A stretch of DNA of 64,000 nucleotides from the NCBI RefSeq assembly GCF_006402735.1, contig NZ_CP017174.1, positions 3,165,001 to 3,229,000 of the forward strand. The letters are read 5' to 3'. Positions 23,811 to 33,073 of the stretch are shown here, piece after piece. Below the pieces are notes generated by a model. The model was not told the DNA's origin. It made no database searches and saw only the letters and a program-made list of their open reading frames with translations. The position numbers and the translations under genes were made by a program. Numbering within the stretch: the stretch's first letter is position 1; every line of letters begins with the position of its first letter. The DNA comes from Myxococcus xanthus (GTDB lineage Bacteria > Myxococcota > Myxococcia > Myxococcales > Myxococcaceae).

Positions 23811-25850
23811 ATGTACATGAAGCGCCTCGCTTCAGTCCTCCTGGTGCTCTGTAGTGTCTCGGCGTTCGCGAAGGCGCCCCCGGCGAAGGCTCCCGACCAC
23901 GAGGTGTGGATCACCCTCGGCTCGGATGCCCTCGAACACGTCAACGCCGCTTTCGCCAGCGCCGGGCATGCGGCGCCCTCGCTGCGCGGGCAGAAGGCGG
24001 ACGTCACCGCGCTGCGCGTGCGGGAGTCCCAGCTCAACCTCATCTCGCGGATGATGCACGAGAAGCTCAACCGCTGTGGTGGCTTCATCTACCACGACAC
24101 TGAAGCGGCCGCGCTCGCCGCCCTGGACCCATCGGTCGCGGCGAAGGCCGCCAAGGCCACGGCCGTCACGTACAGCCTCGACAACGCGTCGACGGTCAAC
24201 GCGTTGCAAGCGGGGATTCAGGAACTCGCCATCCGAGGAGTCATCGACCACCTGTCCAGCTACGCGACGCGTTACTACACGTCGACGACGGGCGTGACGT
24301 CCGCCAACTGGCTGAAGGGCTACTGGGAGTCGCTGGTTCCGGCGACGCGCTCCGACGTCACCGTCGAATTCTTCAACCACGCCTCGTGGGCGCAGCCCTC
24401 CGTCATCCTGACGATTACCGGCGCCACCATGTCGGAAGAGGTCGTCGTGCTCGGTGGCCACCTGGACTCCACCAGCAACGGCAGCACGGCTCCCGGCGCG
24501 GACGACGATGCCTCGGGAATCGCCACGCTCACCGAGGTGATTCGCGTGGCCATGCTCCAGAACTACCGCCCGGAGCGCACCGTGAAGTTCATGGCCTACG
24601 CGGCCGAGGAAGTGGGCCTGCGCGGCTCTTCGGCAATCGCCACCAAGTACGCGGCGGATGGAGTCGACGTGGTGGGCGTGCTCCAGCTCGACATGACGAA
24701 CTACAACCTGCGGTCGAACATCGACGTGGCCTTGGTGAGCGACCGGACGAACGCGGCGCAGAACACGTTCGTCACCAACCTCATCGACACGTATCAGCCT
24801 GAACTCGAATGGAGCACGACGGTGTGTGGCTACGCGTGCTCGGACCATGCGTCTTGGACGAGCGCGGGCTTCGCGGCCTCGATGCCCTTCGAGGCGCCGC
24901 TGAGCGCGTCCAACCCGTATATCCACACCGTCAATGACACGCTCCACAACAGCGGGGGCGATGCCCGTCACGCGCTCAAGTTCGCGAAGCTGGCCGCCGC
25001 GTACGTGGCGGAGCTGGCGAAGGGTGGGGTGGTGATTGACCAGACGCCGCCGGAGGTCGCCATCACCGGCCCTTCGGCTGGCAGCACGGTGTCTGGAGTC
25101 ACGACCGTCACGGCCTCGGCCACGGATGCTTCCGGTGTGAACCGCGTGGAGTTCTTCGTGGACGGCGAATTGAAGGCGACGGACACCACGGCGCCGTACG
25201 CGTTCAACTGGGACACAGCCGCGGTGCCGAATGGCAGCCACACCGTGACGGCGCGGGCGGTGGACCTCGTGGGTGTCGCGGCGACCAGCGGCGGGGTGTC
25301 CGTGACGGTGAGCAATGCCACCAGCACGGCGGGCTTCGATTCGGTCCTGAGGGCGCCGCGGTGTGTCTCGGCCTCCAACGCGTGTGATTCCGGGACGCTG
25401 CTCAACGGCCGCGCCGGAATCGGGCCCGAGTCGAACGCGCCCAACACCATCAAGAATTCCTGCCGGGATGGCGTGTCGGGTGCGTACCTGTTGGACCAGT
25501 CGAACGAGCGCATCGTGGTGTCCACGCTGGATGGGACGAACTTCGCGCCGGGCAAGTTGGTGCGCATCGATGCCACGGTCTTCGCCTTCAACAAGCTCAA
25601 CGACAAGCTGGACCTGTTCTACGCGGCCGACGCCAACAACCCCGTCTGGCAGGTCATCACCACGCTGCCCGTTCCGTCCAAGGGCCTCCACACGCTGACC
25701 GTCACCTACACGCTGCCGGAGGGCAGCAGCGCCCAGGCCGTGCGCGCGGTCTTCCGGAACCGCGGAAGCCAGACGCCTTGCATGGAAGGCAACTACAACG
25801 ACCACGACGACCTCATCTTCGCCGTGCAGCCGTCCGCGTTGCTGCGTTAA
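23811..25850 (+). CDS. Secreted M28 family aminopeptidase with Ig-like and C-terminal beta domains
   Basis: A 679-residue exported zinc peptidase. The signal peptide is LASVLLVLCSVSAFA (cleavage near residue 20). The M28 domain (about 120-400) shows all five metal ligands: GGHLDSTSNG (His, near 217), GADDDASG (Asp, near 230), YAAEEVGLRGS (catalytic Glu pair, near 265), LQLDMTNY (Asp, near 293) and CSDHASW (His, near 344). An Ig-like module follows at about 410-503 (PPEVAITGPSAGSTVSGV). The C-terminal ~170 residues form a beta-rich domain with several Cys. The ATG at 23811 has GGAG at a normal distance, and earlier in-frame starts would spoil the signal peptide. It probably releases N-terminal amino acids from prey or matrix peptides outside the cell. 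Confidence 0.95.
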   Translation: MYMKRLASVLLVLCSVSAFAKAPPAKAPDHEVWITLGSDALEHVNAAFASAGHAAPSLRGQKADVTALRVRESQLNLISRMMHEKLNRCGGFIYHDTEAAALAALDPSVAAKAAKATAVTYSLDNASTVNALQAGIQELAIRGVIDHLSSYATRYYTSTTGVTSANWLKGYWESLVPATRSDVTVEFFNHASWAQPSVILTITGATMSEEVVVLGGHLDSTSNGSTAPGADDDASGIATLTEVIRVAMLQNYRPERTVKFMAYAAEEVGLRGSSAIATKYAADGVDVVGVLQLDMTNYNLRSNIDVALVSDRTNAAQNTFVTNLIDTYQPELEWSTTVCGYACSDHASWTSAGFAASMPFEAPLSASNPYIHTVNDTLHNSGGDARHALKFAKLAAAYVAELAKGGVVIDQTPPEVAITGPSAGSTVSGVTTVTASATDASGVNRVEFFVDGELKATDTTAPYAFNWDTAAVPNGSHTVTARAVDLVGVAATSGGVSVTVSNATSTAGFDSVLRAPRCVSASNACDSGTLLNGRAGIGPESNAPNTIKNSCRDGVSGAYLLDQSNERIVVSTLDGTNFAPGKLVRIDATVFAFNKLNDKLDLFYAADANNPVWQVITTLPVPSKGLHTLTVTYTLPEGSSAQAVRAVFRNRGSQTPCMEGNYNDHDDLIFAVQPSALLR

Positions 25851-25956
25851 CGCTCCCGGTGCGTCGGGTCTCCAGGCCGCGTCGCTGCCTGGGCCTGGAG
25901 ACCTCCGACGGAGCGCGCACCTTGAGTCGCCCCACGCGCGTCGATAGGGTGCGCAC

Positions 25957-26313
25957 ATGCGAACCGTGGATGAGTGGAAGGCGGCACTGCGCGCTGCATT
26001 GAAGGAGGCCATGCGCACACGGAGCACGCAGGCTTCAGCGGTGCTTCGTGAGACGCTCGCGGCCATCGACAACGCGGAAGCACCGGACATGCGCGTGGCG
26101 CCCACCGCCGTCGGTGGCGAGTTCGCCGGAAGCGCGGGTGGGCTGGGACGTGGAGAAGTGCTCCGGCTGGCGTTGACGCCGGAGGCCGTGAAGGCCGTCA
26201 TCGACCGCGAGCTCCAAGAGCGGTGGGATGCGGTGGCCCTCTACGAGAAGCTGGGGAAGCACGACGAGGCGAGCGCCGTGAAGGCACAGCTGGACGTGCT
26301 GCTGGCGCTTTGA
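25957..26313 (+). CDS. GatB/YqeY domain-like protein
   Basis: A 118-residue helical protein resembling YqeY, the helical tail domain of the amidotransferase subunit GatB. It begins VDEWKAALRAALKEAMRTRS, has the characteristic VLRETLAAIDNAEA helix and ends with two further helices (DAVALYEKLGKHDEASAV). YqeY proteins are thought to bind tRNA or assist charging, but the function is not settled. Compared with classical YqeY (about 150 residues) it is short, and the middle contains a Gly-rich turn (GEFAGSAGGLGRGE). The start is the ATG at 25957. It is 37 bp ahead of the TIGR02757 gene in the same direction. Confidence 0.78.
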   Translation: MRTVDEWKAALRAALKEAMRTRSTQASAVLRETLAAIDNAEAPDMRVAPTAVGGEFAGSAGGLGRGEVLRLALTPEAVKAVIDRELQERWDAVALYEKLGKHDEASAVKAQLDVLLAL

Positions 26314-26350
26314 GGGAAGACGGGACGGCGGCCCGCCGTTCTCGCACCAT

Positions 26351-27358
26351 GTGGGAGTCCCTGTCGTGACAGCGCGCTCGAGGAGCCGCACCGCCCCGGC
26401 CACTGGCCTTTCCCCGCGAGCCGCCGAGCACCTCCGGCCACGGCTGGAAGCCGTGCTGACGTCCACTGACGCGCGCGCACGCATCGCCTTCGATCCGGTG
26501 GAGTTCCCGCATCGCTACGAAGACCCGCGCGACATCGAGGTCAGCGCGTTGCTGGCGGCCGGGTTGGCGTACGGCCGCGCGGACTTGTTCCGTCCCAAGG
26601 TGGACGCACTGCTGCGCCGCATGGGCGCGTCTCCCGCCGCCTTCGTCAAGGCACTGGACGTGGTGGGCGCGCGGGCGCTGCTCGAAGGCTTCGTGTACCG
26701 CTTCAACGTGGGCACGGACGTAGCGGTGCTCCTGCTGGGCATGGGCCGCGTGCTGCGGGAGCTGGGCAGCCTGGAGGCATTGTTCCTCCAGGGGCTCCAG
26801 GCGCGTGACACCCTGCACGGCGCGTTGGACCACTTCACGACGGGCCTGCGCGCCATCCCCATGGAGGCCTTGCGCAAGGCGCTGGGGCCAGAGCGCGGCC
26901 TGCACCACCTGCTGCCCTCGCCGCTGGGTGGGGGAGCGGCCAAGCGTCTCAACCTCTACCTCCGGTGGATGGTGCGGGGGCCGGACACCGTGGACTTCGG
27001 CATCTGGAGGGGCGTGCCACCTTCCGCGCTCCTGATTCCTTTGGACACCCACATTGGCCGCATCTCGCGGCACCTGGGACTGACTCACCGCAATGATTTG
27101 ACGTGGCGCACGGCGGAGGAGGTGACAGCCGCGTTGCGCGTGTTGGACCCGGCCGACCCCGTCCGTTACGACTTCGCACTGTGTCACTACGGCATGAGTG
27201 GGGCCTGCCCTGCCCAACCCATCGCGGAGAATTGCGGTCGCTGCCCGCTGCTGCCGGCGTGCGCCGTGGGGCCACAGGTGGTGGCGGCGGCGACCCGCCG
27301 GGTCCAAGGAACCACCGCTCGGAAGGGCAGAGAACTGTCGGCGACGCGACGACGTTGA
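26351..27358 (+). CDS. TIGR02757 family protein (DUF2400), Cys-cluster containing
   Basis: A 335-residue protein of the TIGR02757/DUF2400 family, related in its helical fold to HhH-GPD DNA glycosylases. Characteristic pieces are the FPHRYEDPRDIEVSALLAAG opening and the NLYLRWMVRGPDTVDFGIW block. The segment LIPLDTHIGRISRHLGL, where glycosylases keep their HhH-GPD loop, is also present. The C-terminus has four Cys in the pattern ACPAQPIAENCGRCPLLPAC, like the [4Fe-4S] loop of EndoIII/MutY. No experimental function is known to me for the family. The start was kept at ATG 26351, with GTG at 26366 as an alternative. It is followed after 88 bp by the hybrid histidine kinase. Confidence 0.9.
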   Translation: MGVPVVTARSRSRTAPATGLSPRAAEHLRPRLEAVLTSTDARARIAFDPVEFPHRYEDPRDIEVSALLAAGLAYGRADLFRPKVDALLRRMGASPAAFVKALDVVGARALLEGFVYRFNVGTDVAVLLLGMGRVLRELGSLEALFLQGLQARDTLHGALDHFTTGLRAIPMEALRKALGPERGLHHLLPSPLGGGAAKRLNLYLRWMVRGPDTVDFGIWRGVPPSALLIPLDTHIGRISRHLGLTHRNDLTWRTAEEVTAALRVLDPADPVRYDFALCHYGMSGACPAQPIAENCGRCPLLPACAVGPQVVAAATRRVQGTTARKGRELSATRRR

Positions 27359-27446
27359 CCGTGGAGCGCCCGGGCGCTGCAATGGGTACGTGGCTCCGGC
27401 TCCCGCGCGCGGAACCCGGGGCTCATGGGGCCGGAGGATTGACGCC

Positions 27447-29012
27447 GTGTTTGTGACGCTGGTGGCATTACCTCCCGAGGTGTCGGAGGAGGTCGAGCGA
27501 GGGATTCTCGAGTCCGACGCGGGACGGAACTGCCAGATCTTGCGTGTGCCCCTGGCGGGTACCTTGCCCGAGGCCATCTCCGAAGGACTCATCGTCCTGT
27601 GGGACGACGGCGGCCCGTTGTCGGAGCTGTGCACGAGTTGTCAGCGGTTGAATGCCCTGCGCGGCGTACCCCGCACGCACCTGGTCGTGCTCACGGGGCG
27701 CGTGCCCGAGGAAGCCGACGCCCTGGCCGCAGCCGGCGCGGATGAGTGCCTGCCCGCGCCCGGGACGCACTGGGGCGTGCGGCTCTCGAGTCTTCGCCGG
27801 CGCCAGTCGGCGCTGTCGGATGGAGACGCCACGCCCACGCCGGGCCTCCACGCGGCCTCGGACCGCGCGCAGTTGGAGTCGCAGTGGGTGCTGGCGGATC
27901 GGATGGCGTCGATTGGCACGCTCGCCGCGGGCGTCGCGCACGAAATCAACAACCCCCTGTCCTACGTCAGCTCCAATCTCTCGTACCTGCGCGAGCTGCT
28001 CGCCCAGCCGGAGCTGTCCCACGAACAGCTCATGGAGTTGCGTGAGGTGGTGGCCGAAGCGCAGGAGGGCGCAGGCCGCGTCAGCGCGATTGTCCGCGAC
28101 CTGCGCACCTTCTCCCGCGCGGATGAAGAGCTGCATGGTCCGGTGGACATGGTGCACGTGGTGGACGGCGCGCTGCGGCTGCTCCGCAACCAGATTGGGT
28201 TGGTCGCCCGGCTGACGTGCACGTTGGAGCCGGTGCTGCCCGTTCATGGCAACGAAGCGCGCCTCACCCAGATTGTCGTGAACCTGCTGTTGAACGCGCT
28301 CCAGGCGCTGCCGGACCGTGCGCCCGAGGAGAACCGGGTGCGGGTGTCCCTGCGCGCCAGCAGCAGCCGGCACGTGGAGCTGGAGGTTTCCGACAACGGC
28401 CACGGCATGGCGCCGGACGTGCAACGCCGCATCTTCGACCCGTTCTTCTCCACCCGTCCCGTCGGAGAGGGCACGGGGCTGGGGCTGTCCATCAGCCTTA
28501 CGCTGGTGCAGGCCATGGGCGGACGCATCGAGGTCTCCAGCGCGCCCGGCTGGGGCAGCACCTTCCGCATCGTCCTGCCCACGCAGGCCGCGGGCTGGAC
28601 GGATGGCGTGGAGCCGGCGCAGGCCCTGGAGCCGGCGCCCGCTCGCCTTCGCCGGCGTCTGCTGCTCATCGATGACGAGCCCTCCGTGGGCAACTCGGTG
28701 AGCCGGCTGGTGCGTGACGTGTATGAGATTCACGTCGTCCAGGACGCGCGCGAAGCCCTGCGCTTGCTCTCCATGGGGGAGCGGTTCGATGCCATCCTGT
28801 GCGACGTGATGATGCCGGGCATGAGCGGGCTGGACTTCGTGGTGGAGCTGGAGCGGCTGGCGCCGGACCTCGCGCTGCGCACCGGGCTCATGACGGGGGG
28901 CGCCTTCACCGCGCAGGCGCGTGAGTTCGTGGGCCGCCGCACGCGCGGGCTGCTGGAGAAGCCCTTCGAGCGCGAGCGTCTGTGCACCTTCGTGGAGCAC
29001 CTCTTCCAATGA
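27447..29012 (+). CDS. Hybrid histidine kinase/response regulator with N-terminal pseudo-receiver
   Basis: A 521-residue cytoplasmic signalling protein. The first ~125 residues fold like a receiver (strand LIVLWDDGG, TGRVPEEADALAAAGADECL) but lack the expected Asp and Lys arrangement. The kinase core has the H-box AAGVAHEINNPLSYV (His near 164), the N-box QIVVNLLLNALQAL, G1 VSDNGHGM and G2 GEGTGLGLSISL. A C-terminal receiver at about 407-521 begins LLLIDDEPSVGNSV and has phospho-acceptor Asp in ILCDVMMPGMSG. The GTG start at 27447 is fixed by GGAGG 9 bp upstream. Its TGA overlaps the ATG of the following hydrolase (ATGA), so the two are translationally coupled. No membrane span is seen; it senses inside the cell. 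Confidence 0.93.
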   Translation: MFVTLVALPPEVSEEVERGILESDAGRNCQILRVPLAGTLPEAISEGLIVLWDDGGPLSELCTSCQRLNALRGVPRTHLVVLTGRVPEEADALAAAGADECLPAPGTHWGVRLSSLRRRQSALSDGDATPTPGLHAASDRAQLESQWVLADRMASIGTLAAGVAHEINNPLSYVSSNLSYLRELLAQPELSHEQLMELREVVAEAQEGAGRVSAIVRDLRTFSRADEELHGPVDMVHVVDGALRLLRNQIGLVARLTCTLEPVLPVHGNEARLTQIVVNLLLNALQALPDRAPEENRVRVSLRASSSRHVELEVSDNGHGMAPDVQRRIFDPFFSTRPVGEGTGLGLSISLTLVQAMGGRIEVSSAPGWGSTFRIVLPTQAAGWTDGVEPAQALEPAPARLRRRLLLIDDEPSVGNSVSRLVRDVYEIHVVQDAREALRLLSMGERFDAILCDVMMPGMSGLDFVVELERLAPDLALRTGLMTGGAFTAQAREFVGRRTRGLLEKPFERERLCTFVEHLFQ

Positions 29013-30163
29013 GCCGGGCGGTGCGGCGGAGTCTGGCGGCGTCGCTGGTGGCGCTGCTGGCCGTGGGCTTGTGGGTGGTGCCGGGGTGGCTGCAGGGCCT
29101 GTCGCTGGTGGTGCGCGCGGCGGGCATGCAGGGCCGCATGGAGACGGCGCTCGCGGACTGGCGCACGGTGCCCTTCGACGTGAGCGACTTGCGCGTGCCC
29201 ACGCGGCACGGGCTGGTGCGCGCCCGGTTGTACCGGCCGGTGACGCAGCGCGGGCGCACGGTGGTGCTGACCTCGGGTGTCCACGCGGATGGCATCGACG
29301 AGCCCCGGCTGGTGAAGCTGGCGGAGGACCTGGCCATGGGCGGCCAGCCGGTGCTCACCCCGGAGCCGCCGGACCTGCTGCGCTACGAAATCACGCCGCG
29401 CCTGCCGGACATCATCGAAGACGCCGCCGTGTGGGCCGCGTCGCAAGCGGACCTGGCGCCCGACGGCAAGGTGAACCTGTTCGGCATCAGCTTCTCTGGC
29501 GGTCTGTCGGTGGTGGCGGCGGGACGGCCTGCCTTGAAGGACCGGGTGGCGGCCACGCTCTCCTTCGGCGGGCATGGGGATTTGCCGCGCGTGCTCACCT
29601 TCTTGTGCTCGGGCGAGCTGCCGGATGGAAGTCACCTGGCCCCGCATGACTATGGCGTGGTCATCATCCTGCTCAACGTGGCGGAGAAGCTGGTTCCTCC
29701 CGAACAGGTGGAGCCCCTGCGCGCGGGCATCCGGACCTTCCTGCGCGCATCGCATCAAGCCATGGTGGATGGCCGCCTCGCGGCGGAGACGTTCGCCAAG
29801 GCGCGTGCCCTCCAGGCGGAGCTGCCGGAGCCAGCGGCCACGTTGATGGGCTACGTGAACACGCGCAACGTGGCGGCGCTGGGCCCACGCTTGCTTCCCT
29901 TCGTGAAGACGTTCGCCGCGGACCCGGCGCTGTCACCGGAGCGCTCGCCGCCGCCCTCCGCGCCCGTCTTCCTGCTGCACGGCGCGGGGGACACGGTGAT
30001 TCCCGCCATGGAGTCCAGCCGGCTGGCCGCGGCCCTGCGCCCCCACACCGAGGTCCACGCGCTGGCCACGCCGCTCATCACCCACGCGGAGATGGATGGG
30101 CCGCAGGCGTTGATGGACGTGTGGCGGCTGGTGCGCTTCTGGGCGGACCTGCTCGACGCATGA
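29009..30163 (+). CDS. Alpha/beta hydrolase, membrane-anchored
   Basis: A 384-residue alpha/beta hydrolase. A hydrophobic N-terminus (SLAASLVALLAVGLWVVPG) is either an uncleaved anchor or a signal peptide. The nucleophile elbow reads FGISFSGGLS (GxSxS rather than GxSxG). The acid is in HGAGDTVIP and the final His in LITHAEMDG, so the triad appears complete. Substrate unknown. The ATG at 29009 overlaps the stop of the hybrid kinase, so expression is linked and the hydrolase may be part of that signalling operon. Its stop is 12 bp from the end of the convergent CrtI-like gene. Confidence 0.88.
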   Translation: MSRAVRRSLAASLVALLAVGLWVVPGWLQGLSLVVRAAGMQGRMETALADWRTVPFDVSDLRVPTRHGLVRARLYRPVTQRGRTVVLTSGVHADGIDEPRLVKLAEDLAMGGQPVLTPEPPDLLRYEITPRLPDIIEDAAVWAASQADLAPDGKVNLFGISFSGGLSVVAAGRPALKDRVAATLSFGGHGDLPRVLTFLCSGELPDGSHLAPHDYGVVIILLNVAEKLVPPEQVEPLRAGIRTFLRASHQAMVDGRLAAETFAKARALQAELPEPAATLMGYVNTRNVAALGPRLLPFVKTFAADPALSPERSPPPSAPVFLLHGAGDTVIPAMESSRLAAALRPHTEVHALATPLITHAEMDGPQALMDVWRLVRFWADLLDA

Positions 30164-30175
30164 GGGGCGCCGGCC

Positions 30176-31663
30176 TCAGCTTCGCGAGGTGATGCTCGCG
30201 GCGGTGCGCACGCCGCCCACCGCGGTGGCCAGGGTGCTCTGTCCGGGGAACACCGAGTCCCCCACCAGCCACAGTCCCTCCCGGACGTGGAAGGGGCCCA
30301 GGTGTCGGTAGTTCTCCAGTCCCGCGCGCCGGGGCACGCCGCCCACCGCGCCCGCGTCGCGCTGCGTGAAGCGCTGGTACGTGCGTGGGGAGGCTGTCAT
30401 CGCGTGTGTCTGACCCTCCAGCCACTCCGGCGCGAGCTGTCGCAGCCCCTGGTCCATCCGCGCCTGGATGTGCTCCATGTAGCCGCGCTGTGCCTCCACG
30501 GGGAGCGCGGAGAGCGTCGTCAGTGGCACATGGGTGGACACCGTCACGGTGCGATGTCCCGGTGGCGCCCGGCCCGTGTCGGCCTCACCGCTGATGGACA
30601 TGAACAGGTGATTGCCTTCGATGAACGGCGCGGACGGGTCCTCCACCAGCTCCAGGTGATGCGCCTGTCCATCCGCCCCGTCGGGCGTGCGCACCACCAG
30701 GTATCGCATCGCCGCGCCCCAGCCGGACTCGACGCGCCGGGACAGCCTGTCCAAGCGGGGCATCGTCTCCAGGGGAACGTCCAGCAGCCGGCTCAAGCTT
30801 CGCGGCAGCACGTTGGCCACCACGTGGCGTGTCCGCAGCTCGCCTCGACGCGCGCTCACGCTCCATCCTCCGGCGACCGGCGTCACGGCCTTCACCCGGT
30901 TGGCCAGCAGGACGGTGCCTCCCTGGGCCTCCACCGCGCCCGCCAGGGCCCGCGCGAGCTGACCGATGCCGCCCCGGACATGGCCCGTGCCGCGCCAGTA
31001 GTAGTCCATGGCGGCCAGGGCGAAGGGGGCCTCCGCTTCGGCCGCGCTGCACTGGACGGTAATTTGGCAGAGCGCGTCCAGGTACGTGCGCAGCGGTGCG
31101 AACGTCGTCAGCCCCAGGTGCTCCAGCACCGCGCCCAGGGGGCGTCCCAGCCATCGCAGCAGTGGGGGATATTGGAGCGCCCGGCCCGCGTGGCGCAGCA
31201 GGGCACGCAGGTCCAGCGGGGGCAGCAGCGTCGGGTCGTCGAAGAGGGGCCACAGGGCGCCGGCCACCTGGGCCTGGAGCGCGAAGAGACGCCGCACCGC
31301 GGGCGCGGGGGCATCGGGCAGGGCGCACAGGGTTTCGATGAAGCGCTCGCGGTTCCGATACACGGGAAGCCGCGCGGTGGAGGTCCGCAGCTCCACCACG
31401 GGGTCCAACCAGTCCACCGTGATGGGCAGGGCGAGCTCCCGAATCCACCGGCCGAAGAGCTGGTGTGGCTCGAAGCCCGAGAAGAGCGTGGCGCCTGATT
31501 CGAAGGCATGGCCGCCTCGCTGGAAGGTGCTGGCGCAGCCGCCGGGGTAGTTCAGTGACTCGCAGAGCGCCACGCGCGCGCCTCGCCGCGTCAGCTCCAG
31601 CGCGGTGGCCAGTCCGCCAAAGCCCGCGCCCACCACCACCGCGTCGTACCAGGTGCTTGGCAT
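30176..31663 (-). CDS. FAD-dependent oxidoreductase, phytoene desaturase/carotene isomerase type
   Basis: A 495-residue flavoprotein of the CrtI/CrtH/CrtO superfamily. The N-terminal dinucleotide site is AVVVGAGFGGLATALELTRRG, followed by the family signature YPGGCASTFQRGGHAFESGA. The C-terminal FAD-contacting block is GLWLVGDSVFPGQSTLATAVGG. The middle part carries GGIGQLARALAGAVEAQGG, typical of desaturase and isomerase members. It could act on carotenoids, or reduce another polyisoprenoid; no carotenoid genes are adjacent, so the substrate stays open. The ATG at 31663 faces the TPR lipoprotein gene across a 285-bp divergent region. Length is normal for the family. Confidence 0.9.
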   Translation of the reverse strand: MPSTWYDAVVVGAGFGGLATALELTRRGARVALCESLNYPGGCASTFQRGGHAFESGATLFSGFEPHQLFGRWIRELALPITVDWLDPVVELRTSTARLPVYRNRERFIETLCALPDAPAPAVRRLFALQAQVAGALWPLFDDPTLLPPLDLRALLRHAGRALQYPPLLRWLGRPLGAVLEHLGLTTFAPLRTYLDALCQITVQCSAAEAEAPFALAAMDYYWRGTGHVRGGIGQLARALAGAVEAQGGTVLLANRVKAVTPVAGGWSVSARRGELRTRHVVANVLPRSLSRLLDVPLETMPRLDRLSRRVESGWGAAMRYLVVRTPDGADGQAHHLELVEDPSAPFIEGNHLFMSISGEADTGRAPPGHRTVTVSTHVPLTTLSALPVEAQRGYMEHIQARMDQGLRQLAPEWLEGQTHAMTASPRTYQRFTQRDAGAVGGVPRRAGLENYRHLGPFHVREGLWLVGDSVFPGQSTLATAVGGVRTAASITSRS

Positions 31664-31948
31664 CGTCCCTGCCCCGAAACCCGGGGCGGCTTGGAGGACG
31701 GCCGGGAAGACCGTGCCCTCGCCGCCTGGCGCCGCGGTCCGGGCGGGGCGCGGCGCTTGGGTCCTAACGAAGGCGCGCCAGCCCCGCGAGCCCTTTCAAG
31801 CCACTTTCGGAGTGCTTGCCTGGCGGTGGACATCTCCCAGCCGAAGGGGCTCGGGACATGTCGATGTGTTTCGAGGCTCCGGATGGAGGAGCTCCCGGGC
31901 ATAGACTGGTGGCCGTTGTCCTCGCATCCTTCGAAGGGGCCCTCGCGC

Positions 31949-33067
31949 GTGCGCCAATTCTTCATTGTCCTCGGCTGTTCCTTCGTCCTCGGGTGCGCGT
32001 CCACGCCGAAGCCCGTCCCAGCAGCGCCTCCCGATGCCGCCGAGACGTCCCAGGCGGAGCACGAGACACCGGGGTACCTCTCGCCCTCCGAAATCGTGAA
32101 GGTGCTGGAGGATTCCAAGGTCGCCTATCGGGTCGAAGGCAAGGACTCACCCCCGGGCGGGTGGGGCGACCAGCTGTGGCCTCAGCGCGTGGCCCTGATT
32201 GACGTCCCCCAGGTGGAGGTGGAGGACGGCCGCCGTACCATCCGCGAGTGGCCCACGCCCGCCGGGCTGAAAGCCCTGCTCGATGAGGTCGAACCCCACT
32301 TCCAGGCGAAGCGCTACGACGAGGCCGCGAAGCTGTACGCCCAGGCCACGGACCTGTGTCCCGAGTGCTACGTGGCGTGGGTCTTCCGGGGCGACGCGGA
32401 CTACTTCGCCGGAGACGCGGCCACCGCGCTGGAGCACTACGTCCGCGCCACCACCCTCAACCCCTATGACCACCGTGCCTGGTTCTTCCAGGGCAATGCC
32501 CTGGCGAAGCTGGGGCGCTTCGAGGAGGCGCTGGATGCCTGGGCGCAGTGCCTGGCGCTGAGCCCGCGCTACCCCGTCATCCGCCAGTTCTTCCGCACCA
32601 ACGCGCACCTGGGGTTGGTCATCCGCGGTGACACCATTGTTCCGCGCGGGTACGCCGAGCGCGCCGCGGAGGGCGTCTCCATCCAGTTCGACCCCAACCA
32701 CGACCCGGCCTGGCTGGCGTTCGCCAACTGCAAGGCCCTGTGGCTGGGCGAGCCGTCACACCGGGCGAAGATGACGGGCTCCACCGAGGAGCAGTTCACC
32801 TCCGTGGAGGAGATGGAGTGCCTGGCATCGGCGCTGGCGGTCCATGAGAGCCAGAAGGCGGAGGGCAAGACGGATGCCTCGGACCCCACGCTGGACCGGC
32901 TCTTCGCCATCGCCCAGGAGGGGCTGCTGCTGGAAGCGGTGTTGTTCGAGGTGGGCGCGCGCGTCCACCCTCAAATCGCGCTCACCCTGGATGATGAGCT
33001 CCGCCGGCGCCTCAAGAAGTACGTCCTGACGCACGTCCTGGTGCCGGCGGGAGGCCACGGGGGCTGA
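31949..33067 (+). CDS. TPR-containing lipoprotein
   Basis: A 372-residue exported lipoprotein. The GTG start at 31949 opens a perfect lipoprotein signal (RQFFIVLGCSFVLGCAS, modified Cys near residue 16) and has AAGGGG 9 bp upstream; longer upstream frames would bury the signal. After a Pro/Ala linker comes a segment of unknown fold, then about three TPR units near residues 110-215 (AKRYDEAAKLYAQATDLCPE, ALEHYVRATTLNPYDHRAW, RFEEALDAWAQCLALSPRY). The C-terminal ~150 residues are not recognised. It probably serves as an adaptor in the periplasm or outer membrane. Its stop lies 6 bp from the convergent TonB gene. Confidence 0.85.
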   Translation: MRQFFIVLGCSFVLGCASTPKPVPAAPPDAAETSQAEHETPGYLSPSEIVKVLEDSKVAYRVEGKDSPPGGWGDQLWPQRVALIDVPQVEVEDGRRTIREWPTPAGLKALLDEVEPHFQAKRYDEAAKLYAQATDLCPECYVAWVFRGDADYFAGDAATALEHYVRATTLNPYDHRAWFFQGNALAKLGRFEEALDAWAQCLALSPRYPVIRQFFRTNAHLGLVIRGDTIVPRGYAERAAEGVSIQFDPNHDPAWLAFANCKALWLGEPSHRAKMTGSTEEQFTSVEEMECLASALAVHESQKAEGKTDASDPTLDRLFAIAQEGLLLEAVLFEVGARVHPQIALTLDDELRRRLKKYVLTHVLVPAGGHGG

Positions 33068-33073
33068 GTCGCC

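Noticed and set aside
30183..30200. Short 6-bp inverted repeat near the end of the CrtI-like gene as a terminator
   Set aside because: It is too short and lies within coding sequence; only 12 bp separate the convergent stops, so no clear terminator can be assigned.
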